From contig JAIUNU010000015.1 of NCBI GenBank assembly GCA_020161365.1, positions 1 to 64,000 of the forward strand: 64,000 nt of DNA, written 5' to 3'. Positions 25,057 through 33,294 of this stretch are shown here, in pieces. Source of the stretch: Pseudomonadota bacterium (GTDB lineage Bacteria; Pseudomonadota; Alphaproteobacteria; Caulobacterales; Caulobacteraceae). The position numbers and the translations under genes are program-made. The notes under the pieces are model-generated. The model was not told where the DNA came from. It saw only the letters and a list, made by a program, of their open reading frames with translations, and did no database searches. Numbering within the stretch: position 1 is the stretch's first letter; each line of letters opens with the position of its first letter.

Positions 25057-25710
25057 ATGGTCGACTATCGTGTTCGGATGTCTGACCGCTTCCTGGAAGC
25101 GGCGATCATGGGCGCCATCGAGGCTTACTGTCACGGCGACGGCTTCCAGACCGAGATCGAGACCATCGGCCCGATCTGGGGTCACCGCCGGATCAGCGGC
25201 GACGAGCACATCATCTTCCTCGAGCGGCTGGCCGTCAGCCTCTCAGCCGACCGGCAGACGGATTCGGTCACGCCGAAAGCCGAGGCCACCGACCTGATGG
25301 CCGAGGTCATGGAGCGCTTGGCTCCGGAGCTGACCCTACTCGGGGACTTCCACTCGCACCCCTATAAGGACCGGGCCACCGTCGAGCGCATCAAGGGCTT
25401 CGAGTTCTCGCCCGGCGACTTCAGCGCTTTCCTCCACGACGACGATCTATGGGACCGCAACCCCGCGGGTCCGGTCATGCTGGTGGTGACGATTTGCCGG
25501 CTGAACCGCGTCCACGATACGGACGGCAAGCAGCTGCGCTTCAACGTCTGGCAGTTCGACCTCGGCGAATTCCGATTCTGGATCAATGTCTGCGTCGGCT
25601 ACCTGGATGAGCAGGGCCAACGTCAACACACCGGCAACAAGCGGTCGAACGTGTGGCTGGACCTGAACTCGCGCTTTTTCAATATCAGCGGCGATCGCGT
25701 CGGGACCTAG
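25057..25710 (+). CDS. JAB/JAMM metalloprotease-like protein
   Basis: 217 residues with a JAMM zinc site: an upstream Glu (ETIGPIWG, Glu35), GDFHSHPY (His99, His101) and SPGD (Ser118, Asp121). The spacing between His101 and Asp121 is longer than in the classic HxH-x7-SxxD motif because of an inserted segment. JAMM enzymes cleave isopeptide bonds; in long type II CBASS the Cap3 protein of this class removes conjugates from the nucleotidyltransferase. It is 2.2 kb from a CBASS that carries an E2 but no E1 or Cap3, so a functional link is possible but unproven. Confidence 0.7.
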   Translation: MVDYRVRMSDRFLEAAIMGAIEAYCHGDGFQTEIETIGPIWGHRRISGDEHIIFLERLAVSLSADRQTDSVTPKAEATDLMAEVMERLAPELTLLGDFHSHPYKDRATVERIKGFEFSPGDFSAFLHDDDLWDRNPAGPVMLVVTICRLNRVHDTDGKQLRFNVWQFDLGEFRFWINVCVGYLDEQGQRQHTGNKRSNVWLDLNSRFFNISGDRVGT

Positions 25711-25713
25711 GGC

Positions 25714-26139
25714 GTGGCGATGGGTTTCAAGCGGATCCGCATCCCGATGGTGAGCCTTACGGGGAAGGTAGATCCCCTCTCTGGACGGCTCTGGGGCTGC
25801 GACCCCATCGAGGCCAGTGAAATCGTCGAAGCTGCCGAACAAGGCGCTTACGAGCCTCGCCCGTGGGACGAGGTAAAAGACGACCTTCAAGGCCCAGGCG
25901 GTCGCTCATTTCACATCAGACGAGTGGCGACCTTCGTCCGCGAGGGCCTGCCCAGCGACGATCATGCCATTGTCTTGGACCTACAGCCGCAGCCGGATGG
26001 ACTTCCGATTGGCGTGCAGAATGGAAACCATCGACTTGCGGCCGCTCAAATCCGCGGTGACGCGCACATCGACGCGCTGGTCTATGTCTTTGACCAAGCC
26101 GACCTCGACCGCGAACTGCCGGGCTGGATGGCGCTCTGA
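25714..26139 (+). CDS. ParB/Srx-like small protein
   Basis: 141 residues (GTG at 25714, ATG at 25720 also possible), starting 3 nt after the JAMM stop and so clearly in its operon. The C-terminal half holds VQNGNHRLAAAQIRG, matching the substrate-loop motif of the ParB/sulfiredoxin fold. No DNA-binding domain is seen. Its role is unknown; co-occurrence with a JAMM protease suggests a two-gene module. Confidence 0.55.
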   Translation: MAMGFKRIRIPMVSLTGKVDPLSGRLWGCDPIEASEIVEAAEQGAYEPRPWDEVKDDLQGPGGRSFHIRRVATFVREGLPSDDHAIVLDLQPQPDGLPIGVQNGNHRLAAAQIRGDAHIDALVYVFDQADLDRELPGWMAL

Positions 26140-26194
26140 TCACCACGTCAGAGCGGCGCCGGATCTGAGGTTGGTTGGCCGCTCCAGAGGCGGT

Positions 26195-26686
26195 TCATCG
26201 CCGATATCGGGTCAGGCGCGCGTTGACTTCGGCTCGCGGCAGCCGGCAACGGGGATGTCCCGAGGCCTTCGCCAGGCCCGCGGCCAGCACCTGAAGGCTG
26301 CAGGCCCCCTGCGATTCCAGCTGATCCAGAACCCAGAGCGTTCCATGGACGTCGAGGGCGTGCGCTTCGGCGGTTCGCCTCAGACCCGCATCCCCTGTCA
26401 GCAGCGTCCACTGGCGGCCCTGAGCCAGCGCGAAGGCGAAGGTGTCGGGCAAGGACAAGGTGGCGTCCGCGCGGCGAAGCACGGTCGCGCCCTGCACCTC
26501 GCCGGGCGACAATTCCTCAACCCGAAGCCCGAGCGCCAGCAGCCGGTCTCCCAAAGGGCCGGCCAGTTCGCGATGGAACAGCAGGTCGGGCACGGCGAAA
26601 TCGACCGCGAGCTGGAAGACCGACTCCAGCAGCTCGCCTCGTTCCAGGTCGATGATGACCGAGGTGTCCGAGACGAGGACCGTCAT
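26195..26686 (-). CDS. PIN-domain protein (putative RNase)
   Basis: 163 residues. PIN nuclease residues are visible: VLVSDTSVIIDLERG with two N-terminal Asp, SLPDTFAFALA in the middle and LLTGDAGLR with a late Asp. It starts 3 nt after the stop of the HTH-ImmA/IrrE gene and is therefore co-transcribed. The pairing looks like a toxin with a regulator, or an effector arm controlled by the same protease-repressor that faces the CBASS promoter. Confidence 0.75.
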   Translation of the reverse strand: MTVLVSDTSVIIDLERGELLESVFQLAVDFAVPDLLFHRELAGPLGDRLLALGLRVEELSPGEVQGATVLRRADATLSLPDTFAFALAQGRQWTLLTGDAGLRRTAEAHALDVHGTLWVLDQLESQGACSLQVLAAGLAKASGHPRCRLPRAEVNARLTRYRR

Positions 26687-26689
26687 GGA

Positions 26690-27745
26690 TCACGCCGCCT
26701 GTTCTAGGCGCGCGTCGAGGTCGCGCATCGAGATGCCCAGCATCTCGGCCGCGCGGCTCTCACCGATCACGTTCTCGGCCAAAGCTCGCAGGCACAGTCG
26801 CTCGAAGCGCTTGGGCTCTTCCTCATCGGCTTGCATGACCGCCGGCTCCTCAAACGGCGGATCACGCCAGCCCCGGCGTTTGAATTCACGGTAGAGGTCG
26901 GAGAAGGCCTTAGCGTCGATGATGCCGAGATCCTTGCAACGGAAGGCGATGGCCTGAACGCTGACGCCGAAGCGCCGCTTTAGCGCCACCAGCTCGCCGA
27001 TGCTGATCGATGAGCGATGGGCGCCGACCTCGGCCCGCACCACATCGGCCGGCATGAGAAAGGCGCCGGCGAAGCGGTGCGCCGCCTTCTCCTCATCGAC
27101 CCCGGCCGCCGGCGCCATGACCATGTGACCAAGTTCATGGGCGAGCGTGAAGCGCTTGCGCTCCGCCCAGATGTTTCGCCGCACCACCACCACCCGGGCG
27201 GCGTCGCGGCCGTGGCGGCGCACGCGCGCGGCCAAGCCGTCGATGTCGTCCAAGTCGAGGGACAGCACCTTGATGCCGCGCTCCTCGAGCAGTTCCGCCA
27301 GCTTTGGGATCGGATCGTGGCCCAGGCCCCATTCCTCGCGCACCGAGCGCGCCGCATCCTCGGCGTCGCGGATCTCGCTGACGGGGTAGGGGGCGCTGCG
27401 TGGTTGCTCCCAGTCGACGCTCTTGAGCTGCAGCAGATCTTCGATCGCCAGATAGCGCTCCAGCATTTGGATCGTCAGCGCTTCGACCGTCGCTTCTTCC
27501 TTGGCGGACGTCTTCTTTCTGAAGTCGACGCCTTCCAGAATCAGCTCCTCGTCGCTGAGCAGGTAGCCCTCGCTGACACCCAGCGCCGAGGCCAGCGCCA
27601 TCAGGGCGCGCGAGCCCGGCATGTCCTCGTTGCGCTCGTATTTGCCGATGGCCTGGGGCGACACCACGCCGTCCATTCGCGCCGCAAGCTCGCGCAGCGA
27701 CAGGCCTGCGGAAGCCCGCGCCACCTTCAGTCTGCGTCCTATCAT
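26690..27745 (-). CDS. Fused HTH repressor and ImmA/IrrE metallopeptidase
   Basis: 351 residues. Residues 1-65 form an Xre helix-turn-helix (RLKVARASAGLSLRELAARM ... QAIGKYERNE). Residues 120-260 form an ImmA/IrrE Zn-peptidase with AHELGHMVM (His203, Glu204, His207) and the downstream acidic helix EEKAAHRFAGAFLMP. The C-terminal 80 residues end in another helix-turn-helix-like segment (ESRAAEMLGISMRDLDARL). Start at 27745 has GAGGAG upstream; the open extension to 27790 would run through the operator. CapH (HTH) and CapP (ImmA-like) are known separate regulators of some CBASS; here both activities sit in one protein divergent from CBASS. Confidence 0.85.
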   Translation of the reverse strand: MIGRRLKVARASAGLSLRELAARMDGVVSPQAIGKYERNEDMPGSRALMALASALGVSEGYLLSDEELILEGVDFRKKTSAKEEATVEALTIQMLERYLAIEDLLQLKSVDWEQPRSAPYPVSEIRDAEDAARSVREEWGLGHDPIPKLAELLEERGIKVLSLDLDDIDGLAARVRRHGRDAARVVVVRRNIWAERKRFTLAHELGHMVMAPAAGVDEEKAAHRFAGAFLMPADVVRAEVGAHRSSISIGELVALKRRFGVSVQAIAFRCKDLGIIDAKAFSDLYREFKRRGWRDPPFEEPAVMQADEEEPKRFERLCLRALAENVIGESRAAEMLGISMRDLDARLEQAA

Positions 27746-27759
27746 CGCCGGCTCCTCAC

Positions 27760-27804
27760 GTCGGTTTACAACACTCGCATCTAAGCGCATTTTTGTAAAC
27801 CGAC
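27760..27804. promoter_or_regulatory. Operator: GTCGGTTTACAA inverted repeat between regulator and CBASS
   Basis: GTCGGTTTACAA (27760-27771) and TTGTAAACCGAC (27793-27804) are perfect 12-bp inverted arms separated by 21 bp. Together with the half-site at 27866-27878 this is the strongest dyad in the divergent gap and the obvious target for the Xre domain. Confidence 0.75.
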
Positions 27805-27865
27805 ACCCCTTGATTTGGTTCAGGGGGTCCCCATGTCTCAGACGAGATAACCCTGTTTTGCCCCA

Positions 27866-27878
27866 TTTTGTAAACCGA
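27866..27878. promoter_or_regulatory. Third operator half-site overlapping the CBASS ribosome site
   Basis: TTTTGTAAACCGA repeats the right arm of the operator in the same orientation and runs into GAGGAA, the ribosome binding site of the CD-NTase gene (ATG 27886). Binding here would block CBASS expression. Confidence 0.7.
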
Positions 27879-27885
27879 GGAAGCC

Positions 27886-29124
27886 ATGGCCTGGCCGCCC
27901 CCTTCGAAAGATCCCTTCGCCGATCCGCTGGACGCCGTCCTGGCCGAGATCGCCATCAACCTCCAACTCCCGCCTGGCCTGCACGCCAAGGCCGTCGACC
28001 GTTACGAGGCCGTCCGCACCTACATCGAACGGCCCGGCAGCCCGCTGCACGGGCGGGTGGCCTGCTTCTACCCGCAAGGTTCGATGCGGATCGACGCCAC
28101 CATCTCCACCCGCGGCACCGACGACGAATACGACATCGACATCGTCGCCGAGATCACCGGCCGCGACGACGGGCCCGAGGCCCTGCTCGACGACCTGGAG
28201 GCGGCGCTCGCCGGCTATCCGGTCGGCAAGATCGTGCGCCAGACCCGGTGTGTCACGCTCTACTACGCGGACGGCATGCACCTGGACGTGACGCCGGCGC
28301 GGCGGACCGCGCTGAAGGAGAAGGAGGGCGTGATCGCCCACGCCAAGAAGGGGGCCGGCGCCCCGCCCGGTCGCTATGTCCCGATGAACGCCTATGCGTT
28401 CGGCGACTGGTACACCGCGCGCACCCCGACCGAAGAGCGTTTCGCCAAGGCGCTGAACGAGCGGCTCTACGCCCAGGCCGGGGTCGCATTCGCCGATGCC
28501 GACGTTCATGACGTTCCCGACCAGACGCCGTTGATCATCAAGAGCGTGACGACCGTGGCCCTGCAGCTGCTCAAGCGTCATCGCAATATCGCCTATGCCG
28601 ACGAGACCGGCCGCGTGCCGCCCTCGATCGTGCTCTCCTGCCACGCGGGCCACGCGGCCCAGCCGGGCATGGGTCTGGCCGATATGGTGATCCGCCAGGC
28701 GCGCTGGACGGCGCGGGCGATCGATGAGGCGGCCCGGCAAGGCCGCCTGCTGTCGGTACCGAACCCGGAGTTTTCCGCGGAGCGGTTCACCGACCGCTGG
28801 CCCGAAAACCAGGCCCAGCAACAGGGCTATTCGCGACACCTGCACACCCTGGCGAATGGGCTGGAGGCCGCGCAGCGGGGCAATGTGCAACTGGAGGACC
28901 TCCAGGCCTGGCTGCGGGTGCAGTTCGGCGAGCGGGTCGTGACCCGGTCGGTCAAGGCGTTCAACGACCGGCTGGGTCGCCAGGTGAAGGCCGGCCAGCA
29001 CGGCTATACCCCCAAGGGCGGCCTGTTCACCCCGGCGGCGCCGGCGATCATCGGCTCGCTGGCGAGCCTGGCGCCGGTCGCGGCCCGGGCGCACACCAAC
29101 ATGGGCGAGCGCCGCTTCTCGTGA
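27886..29124 (+). CDS. CBASS nucleotidyltransferase (CD-NTase)
   Basis: cGAS/DncV-like enzyme that makes a cyclic oligonucleotide alarm after phage infection. The 412 residues show the Pol-beta signature GSMR (residues 65-68), the metal-binding pair in DEYDIDIV (Asp83, Asp85) and the third Asp134 (MHLDVTPAR). The C-terminal helical half follows the CD-NTase pattern. The product cannot be read from sequence. The protein ends in GERRFS, not in the free Gly used for conjugation in long type II CBASS. It overlaps the E2 gene by 4 nt. Confidence 0.9.
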   Translation: MAWPPPSKDPFADPLDAVLAEIAINLQLPPGLHAKAVDRYEAVRTYIERPGSPLHGRVACFYPQGSMRIDATISTRGTDDEYDIDIVAEITGRDDGPEALLDDLEAALAGYPVGKIVRQTRCVTLYYADGMHLDVTPARRTALKEKEGVIAHAKKGAGAPPGRYVPMNAYAFGDWYTARTPTEERFAKALNERLYAQAGVAFADADVHDVPDQTPLIIKSVTTVALQLLKRHRNIAYADETGRVPPSIVLSCHAGHAAQPGMGLADMVIRQARWTARAIDEAARQGRLLSVPNPEFSAERFTDRWPENQAQQQGYSRHLHTLANGLEAAQRGNVQLEDLQAWLRVQFGERVVTRSVKAFNDRLGRQVKAGQHGYTPKGGLFTPAAPAIIGSLASLAPVAARAHTNMGERRFS

Positions 29125-29564
29125 GTCTGTCGATCGACACCCAGATCGAGGCGATGTCGCGGCTGTGGCCGGCCTTCAAGCTGGTCCGCCGCGAAGGACC
29201 GGCGGCCCTGTGGCAGGGGACGGTCCGGCCGCTTCTGCAGACCTACCGGGTTGGCGTCTTCTATCGCGCGCCGCTGATGGTCGAGCGCTACAGCGTTCGG
29301 GTCGTGCAGCCCCAGGTCGAGATCTTGTCACCGGCGCTGCGGCCGCGCCGCGGCGACGCCGAGGGCATGCTGCCCCACGTCTACTACGGGCCGGACGGCG
29401 AGGTGACGCTGTGCATGCTCGATCCGGACTCGACGGAATGGTCTCCGGCCGACCTCCTGGCCGAGACGACGGTGCCTTGGATCACCGACTGGCTGGTCGC
29501 CTACGAGGGCTGGCGCGCCACGGGCGAATGGACCGGCACCGGCCGGCATGTGGAGCGCGCCTGA
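29121..29564 (+). CDS. Stand-alone E2-like protein of CBASS
   Basis: 147 residues with the bacterial E2 pattern: LPHVYY (His86), GEVTLCML with the likely catalytic Cys98, then WSPADLL, TTVPWITDWLVAYEGWRATGEW and a final GRHVE. There is no E1 domain (no adenylation motif) in this protein or nearby, which defines the short type II CBASS. In studied members the E2 primes or regulates the nucleotidyltransferase. Start overlaps the CD-NTase stop and its own stop overlaps the effector start (TGATG). Confidence 0.85.
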   Translation: MSLSIDTQIEAMSRLWPAFKLVRREGPAALWQGTVRPLLQTYRVGVFYRAPLMVERYSVRVVQPQVEILSPALRPRRGDAEGMLPHVYYGPDGEVTLCMLDPDSTEWSPADLLAETTVPWITDWLVAYEGWRATGEWTGTGRHVERA

Positions 29565-30697
29565 TGGCCAAGACGACGATCCCGCAGAAAACCCAGTCGG
29601 CGCTGTGGGCGAGGGCCGGCGGGCGCTGCCAGTACAGAGGGTGCAACCAGGACCTGGTCGGCGACCTGATTTCCGGAAATGAGGACGCGACCTTCGGCTT
29701 CATCGCCCACATCGTCGGCGACAGCGTCGATGGCCCGCGGGGTGATCCGGTGCGCTCCCCGCTGCTGGCCCGCGCCCTCGAAAACCTCATGCTGATGTGC
29801 GCCACCCACCACAAGCTGATCGATGTGGTCGACGTCGCCGGTCACCCCGAGCCGGTCCTGCTGGGCATGAAGGCCGAGCACGAGAGCCGCATCCAGGTCC
29901 TGACCGCGATCGACGAAGACCGCGCCTCTCATGTCATTCGCTTCGGCGCCAACATCGGCGAGAACGAAGCCCTGGTCTCGACCAAGGCGATCTTCGCGGC
30001 GATGCAACCGCATCACCATCCGGCCGGCGGTCAGACCATCGACCTGGAGCTCGTCGGGTGCGCCTACAAGGACGACGAGCCCGCCTACTGGATCTTCCAG
30101 CGCGACAACCTGCGCCGGCAGTTCGAAGCCAAGGTCCGCGGGCGGGTGGAGCGGCAGGAGGTGCGCCATCTCAGCGTCTTCGCGCTGGCGCCGCAGCCCC
30201 TGTTGATCGAGCTCGGCCGCCTGCTCTGCGACATTGTCCCGGCCACAGTGCGCCAACGCCATCGCGAACCGGCGACCTGGGCTTGGCAGGCCGATCAGCC
30301 GCCGATCACCTTCACCGTCACGCCACCGGCCTCGGGACGTGGCCGCCCCGTCGCCCTAAAGCTCGGCATCAGTGCGACCGTGACCGACGAGCGCATCATC
30401 AAGCTCCTCGGGGAGGACGCCGCCATCTGGTCGGTAACGGCGGCGGAGCCCCACAACGACATCCTGCGCCGGCCGGAAGACCAGGCGGCCTTCCGCAAAC
30501 TGATGCGGTCGTTGTTCGATCGCATCAAAGCCGAGCATTGCGAAGACGCCATCCTGCACGTCTTCCCCGCCATGCCCGCCTCCCTGGCCGTCGAGCTTGG
30601 CCGCGTTTGGATGCCGAAATCCGACCTGGCCATGACGATCTACGACAACAATCGCGCGGCCGGCTTCGTCCCAACGATCACGATCGGCAAGGAGTAA
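29564..30697 (+). CDS. CBASS effector, HNH nuclease with SAVED domain (Cap5-like)
   Basis: 377 residues. The N-terminal HNH domain holds a possible zinc site (Cys22, Cys27) and AHIVGDS...ENLMLMCATHHKLID with His49, Asn74, Cys79 and His82/83. The C-terminal SAVED domain (about 160-377) senses the cyclic nucleotide; the segment HVFPAMPASLAVELGRVWMP is characteristic. On activation Cap5 proteins degrade DNA and kill the cell. Third gene of the CBASS operon; it ends 10 nt before a convergent nuclease gene. Confidence 0.9.
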   Translation: MAKTTIPQKTQSALWARAGGRCQYRGCNQDLVGDLISGNEDATFGFIAHIVGDSVDGPRGDPVRSPLLARALENLMLMCATHHKLIDVVDVAGHPEPVLLGMKAEHESRIQVLTAIDEDRASHVIRFGANIGENEALVSTKAIFAAMQPHHHPAGGQTIDLELVGCAYKDDEPAYWIFQRDNLRRQFEAKVRGRVERQEVRHLSVFALAPQPLLIELGRLLCDIVPATVRQRHREPATWAWQADQPPITFTVTPPASGRGRPVALKLGISATVTDERIIKLLGEDAAIWSVTAAEPHNDILRRPEDQAAFRKLMRSLFDRIKAEHCEDAILHVFPAMPASLAVELGRVWMPKSDLAMTIYDNNRAAGFVPTITIGKE

Positions 30698-30707
30698 GCG
30701 ATCAAGG

Positions 30708-31379
30708 TCACCGCGCCGCCGCCGTCCAGCCCGCCGCGATGGCCTCAGCCGCCGAGCAAAACCAACGCTCACCGCGAGCCGTGTCGATGCGCGTAGCGGC
30801 GTAGTCCTCCTGGCCGGGGACGTGGAAGATCCTCCGGCCCTTGGCGTTGATATTGCCCTTGATCACACAGCCCGCCGACGGCGGGGCGGCTGGCGCCGGC
30901 TGGGCCTGGCGAGCTTCCGCTCGCCAGCTCGAAGGCGTCTCGAACCGCCCGGCCCACAGGCCGCGCCGGGCATTGCGCGCGTCAGCCTCGGCGGACGCAT
31001 AGGCGCCGCGACTAAAAGCGCGGTAATCGACGGCCCAGCCGCCGCGGACCAAAGCGGCGCCCAAGTCGGTCGACCCGACCCAACACCGCGAGACCGCCCG
31101 GCCGTAGGGGTCGCGGTCGCGCACCTCGCAGCGCACGGCTTGGCCTCCGATCAGGCGCGAAAGCTGGTCGCGCGCGACGTCGCCGCAGGCATAGCCACGG
31201 TCCCGGGCATCCTGACAGACCTGTCGTCCTTCCGGCGCATCGACGCCCCAGAGACGGACCCGTTCGGCGCCGAGGCTGAAGGTGTCGCCATCGACGACCC
31301 GCGCGAACCCGGTCAACTCCGCCGGCGCGGCGGCCGCCAGGCCGACCGCCAGGATCAACAACCCAACCCGCCGGATCAT
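30708..31379 (-). CDS. Secreted thermonuclease-family (SNase) protein
   Basis: 223 residues. A signal peptide (MIRRVGLLILAVGLAAAAPA) is followed by the staphylococcal nuclease fold: ARVVDGDTFSLGAERVRLWGVDAPE, CRVEVRDRDPYGRAVSR-type strand (here CEVRDRDPYGRAVSR) and GLWAG. A Cys-bearing C-terminal module (about 165-223, CVIKGNI...WFCSAAEAIAAGW) follows; it is common on plasmid SNases. It acts outside the cytoplasm, possibly on DNA at the cell surface. It overlaps the end of the upstream initiator gene by 4 nt. Confidence 0.82.
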   Translation of the reverse strand: MIRRVGLLILAVGLAAAAPAELTGFARVVDGDTFSLGAERVRLWGVDAPEGRQVCQDARDRGYACGDVARDQLSRLIGGQAVRCEVRDRDPYGRAVSRCWVGSTDLGAALVRGGWAVDYRAFSRGAYASAEADARNARRGLWAGRFETPSSWRAEARQAQPAPAAPPSAGCVIKGNINAKGRRIFHVPGQEDYAATRIDTARGERWFCSAAEAIAAGWTAAAR

Positions 31380-32779
31380 CGCTGATCCTTGCGCAGGGTG
31401 ATCACCACCCGCTCGACGAAGATCTCCGCGACCTCGGCGGCGTGCAGCACGGCGTCCAGATATTGGCTCTTGATCCGGTCGGCCGCGATCTGGCTTGGCG
31501 TCGACAGCTGCAGCACGCCGTCGGTCAGGCCATGGAACCCGACCCGGCCAAACCAGCTGCCATAGGCGCCCTCGCGGACCAGCCGCCGCAACGGCGCGGC
31601 GATCGCCTGCCAGATCGGATCGTCGGCGCCCGGCGCCGCCATCAGCGCCGCCGGTTCCGGCAGAGCCGCCGGCGGCGGAATATCCCCCTTGGCCTTGAGC
31701 ACCCGCGCGAAATTCAGGCGCAGGTCCGGCGCCCCGCGCGGCTCATAGGAGGCCATGCGGCCAAAGTATTTGCAGGGGCTGCGGACATCGGGATCCTCGA
31801 TCGCGATCGCCAACATGGCGATGGCACGCACCCCGTGGCGCTTCAGGGCCCAGGCGAGGGTCTGATCGTTGTTGCGCTCGCGCTCGGGGAGCAAATCATC
31901 GACGGCGGCGGCGACCCGCGCGACGTCAGCAGGTGTGACGCTGGCCGGATCGGCCACGGCGGCAGGCCCCACCAGCGCGGCGATGCGTGGAGAGACCTGG
32001 AAGGCGGCCCTAAGCTCCTGGCGGACCATTTCCGCGGGCGCGGACCCCTCAGAAAAGGCGCTGGAGAAACCGCTTGCTCCCTCCGGAGAGCAAATGGCGC
32101 TGTCCTGTCGGTTGGCAGGGCGTTGGCCCGAGGATTTGGAGGTCGAGCCGATCTCGGTGGCCGCAGGTCGCCGACTATCGCATTGATGTCGCGCTGGAGG
32201 CGCGTCCTTTCCTCGTACAGAAGAACTGACGTTCTGATGGGACTGTTCTAGGTGAGTGAATTTTGGCGCCCGGGCGGTATTTCTTGCACTGAAGACGACG
32301 GCTTCGGAATAAGCGGCCCTTCGGGCCTGAGCCGCTTCGCGAACCGCGAGATCCGCAGCCTCCAACTCGTCGAGGCGCGCCACCAGCGGGGCCAGGTCAT
32401 AGGCTTCAACACCCGCCGGCCGGTTGGCGCGGGTGTAGTCGCGAACCATGAAGCCGGCCGCCTCCAGGGCGCGGCGATGGGCGCGAGCGTTGCTCTCCGT
32501 GCAGCCCAGATAGTCGGCAATCAGGCTCGTGCCGGGCCAGACGGTCGCCACGTCCTGTTCGAGCCGGTCCTGGTTAAGGTGCTCGACATAGAGCAGCAGC
32601 GTCATGCGTTGCTGCACCGAGAGCATCGGCGTGCCCTTCAAGACCGCCGCGGCGATCCGCGCGACGGTGACGCCGGCCTGCCAGCGCCAGGCGCGGGCCT
32701 GGGCGCAGACCGCGTCGAAATTGGGCGCGCGCTTGGCGAAGCCTGGTCGCCAATCGTCGCCCGCTAAGGCCGTTTGCAT
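31376..32779 (-). CDS. repC: RepC-like replication initiator with DnaA_N-like C-terminal domain
   Basis: 467 residues. The N-terminal region (about 40-135) fits the winged helix of RepC initiators: VWPGTSLIADYLGCTESNARAHRRALEAAGFMVRDYTRANRPAG then AYDLAPLVARLDEL. A low-complexity linker (about 150-230) follows. The last 85 residues (PIWQAIAAPLRRLVREGAYGSWFGRVGFHGLTDGVLQLSTPSQ...) resemble domain I of DnaA. ATG at 32779 has GGGAAGGGA upstream. A candidate antisense ctRNA lies in the leader. No parAB is adjacent, so it would be a solo repC replicon in addition to rep at 8 kb. Confidence 0.65.
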   Translation of the reverse strand: MQTALAGDDWRPGFAKRAPNFDAVCAQARAWRWQAGVTVARIAAAVLKGTPMLSVQQRMTLLLYVEHLNQDRLEQDVATVWPGTSLIADYLGCTESNARAHRRALEAAGFMVRDYTRANRPAGVEAYDLAPLVARLDELEAADLAVREAAQARRAAYSEAVVFSARNTARAPKFTHLEQSHQNVSSSVRGKDAPPARHQCDSRRPAATEIGSTSKSSGQRPANRQDSAICSPEGASGFSSAFSEGSAPAEMVRQELRAAFQVSPRIAALVGPAAVADPASVTPADVARVAAAVDDLLPERERNNDQTLAWALKRHGVRAIAMLAIAIEDPDVRSPCKYFGRMASYEPRGAPDLRLNFARVLKAKGDIPPPAALPEPAALMAAPGADDPIWQAIAAPLRRLVREGAYGSWFGRVGFHGLTDGVLQLSTPSQIAADRIKSQYLDAVLHAAEVAEIFVERVVITLRKDQR

Positions 32780-32862
32780 GTCGTCCCTTCCCAACGGGGA
32801 CGAGGCCGTTTCGCGGTCGCGAAACCGGCAGGCGAAAGACCATAGGTCTCCTGTTCGAGGCC

Positions 32863-32891
32863 TTGACGACGCAAAAAGCGCCGCTTAGGCT
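32863..32891 (+). promoter_or_regulatory. Promoter for the candidate ctRNA
   Basis: TTGACG (32863-32868), a 17-bp spacer and TAGGCT (32886-32891) on the plus strand, opposite to repC and inside its leader region. Confidence 0.5.
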
Positions 32892-32897
32892 TACTCG

Positions 32898-32972
32898 ATC
32901 AAATCAAGCCGCTACCACACGGCGCCTGCGATTTCCGAGAGCCTCCCGCGCCAACGGGGGGCTCTCGCCGTT
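32898..32972 (+). ncRNA. Candidate antisense ctRNA controlling repC
   Basis: From a predicted start near 32898 a roughly 75-nt RNA would end at a hairpin with a 12-bp stem (32937-32948 with 32955-32966, one G-T pair) followed by a TTT. A short antisense RNA with a terminator hairpin, placed just upstream of repC on the opposite strand, is the known incompatibility RNA of repABC plasmids. The rest of the 32780-33294 gap shows only a near-palindrome (CCTTTTGGCCAAAA, about 33101-33114) and no gene. Confidence 0.5.
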
Positions 32973-33294
32973 TAGGGGTCTCGTCTAGGTCAAGATGAAG
33001 TCCTCTGGGGTGACCGAGCGCGCGCGGAAGACCCGACACGCGACTCAGTCGACGACAGCGTTCAGTGAGTCTGAGGATTCCTAAAGGCTTGGAATTGCAC
33101 CCTTTTGGCCAAAAAGGGCCGATTCGGGCGGTTGACGCCGTTCAAGAAACGAGTCCGTTAAGCGCGACTCACGGCGCTAGGGGTTGCGGTTCGCTCGCCC
33201 CTTCCCACCACTGCTAGGGGTAAGTCGCCCAACCGCCCGCCTTGCCAAGCTCGGCCTGCCTTGTGACAACTCAGTAGCTGGAGGTGGGTGGTAG

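Noticed and set aside
27838..29094. 418-codon minus-strand frame over the CD-NTase
   Set aside because: Antisense shadow; CD-NTase catalytic motifs lie on the plus strand.
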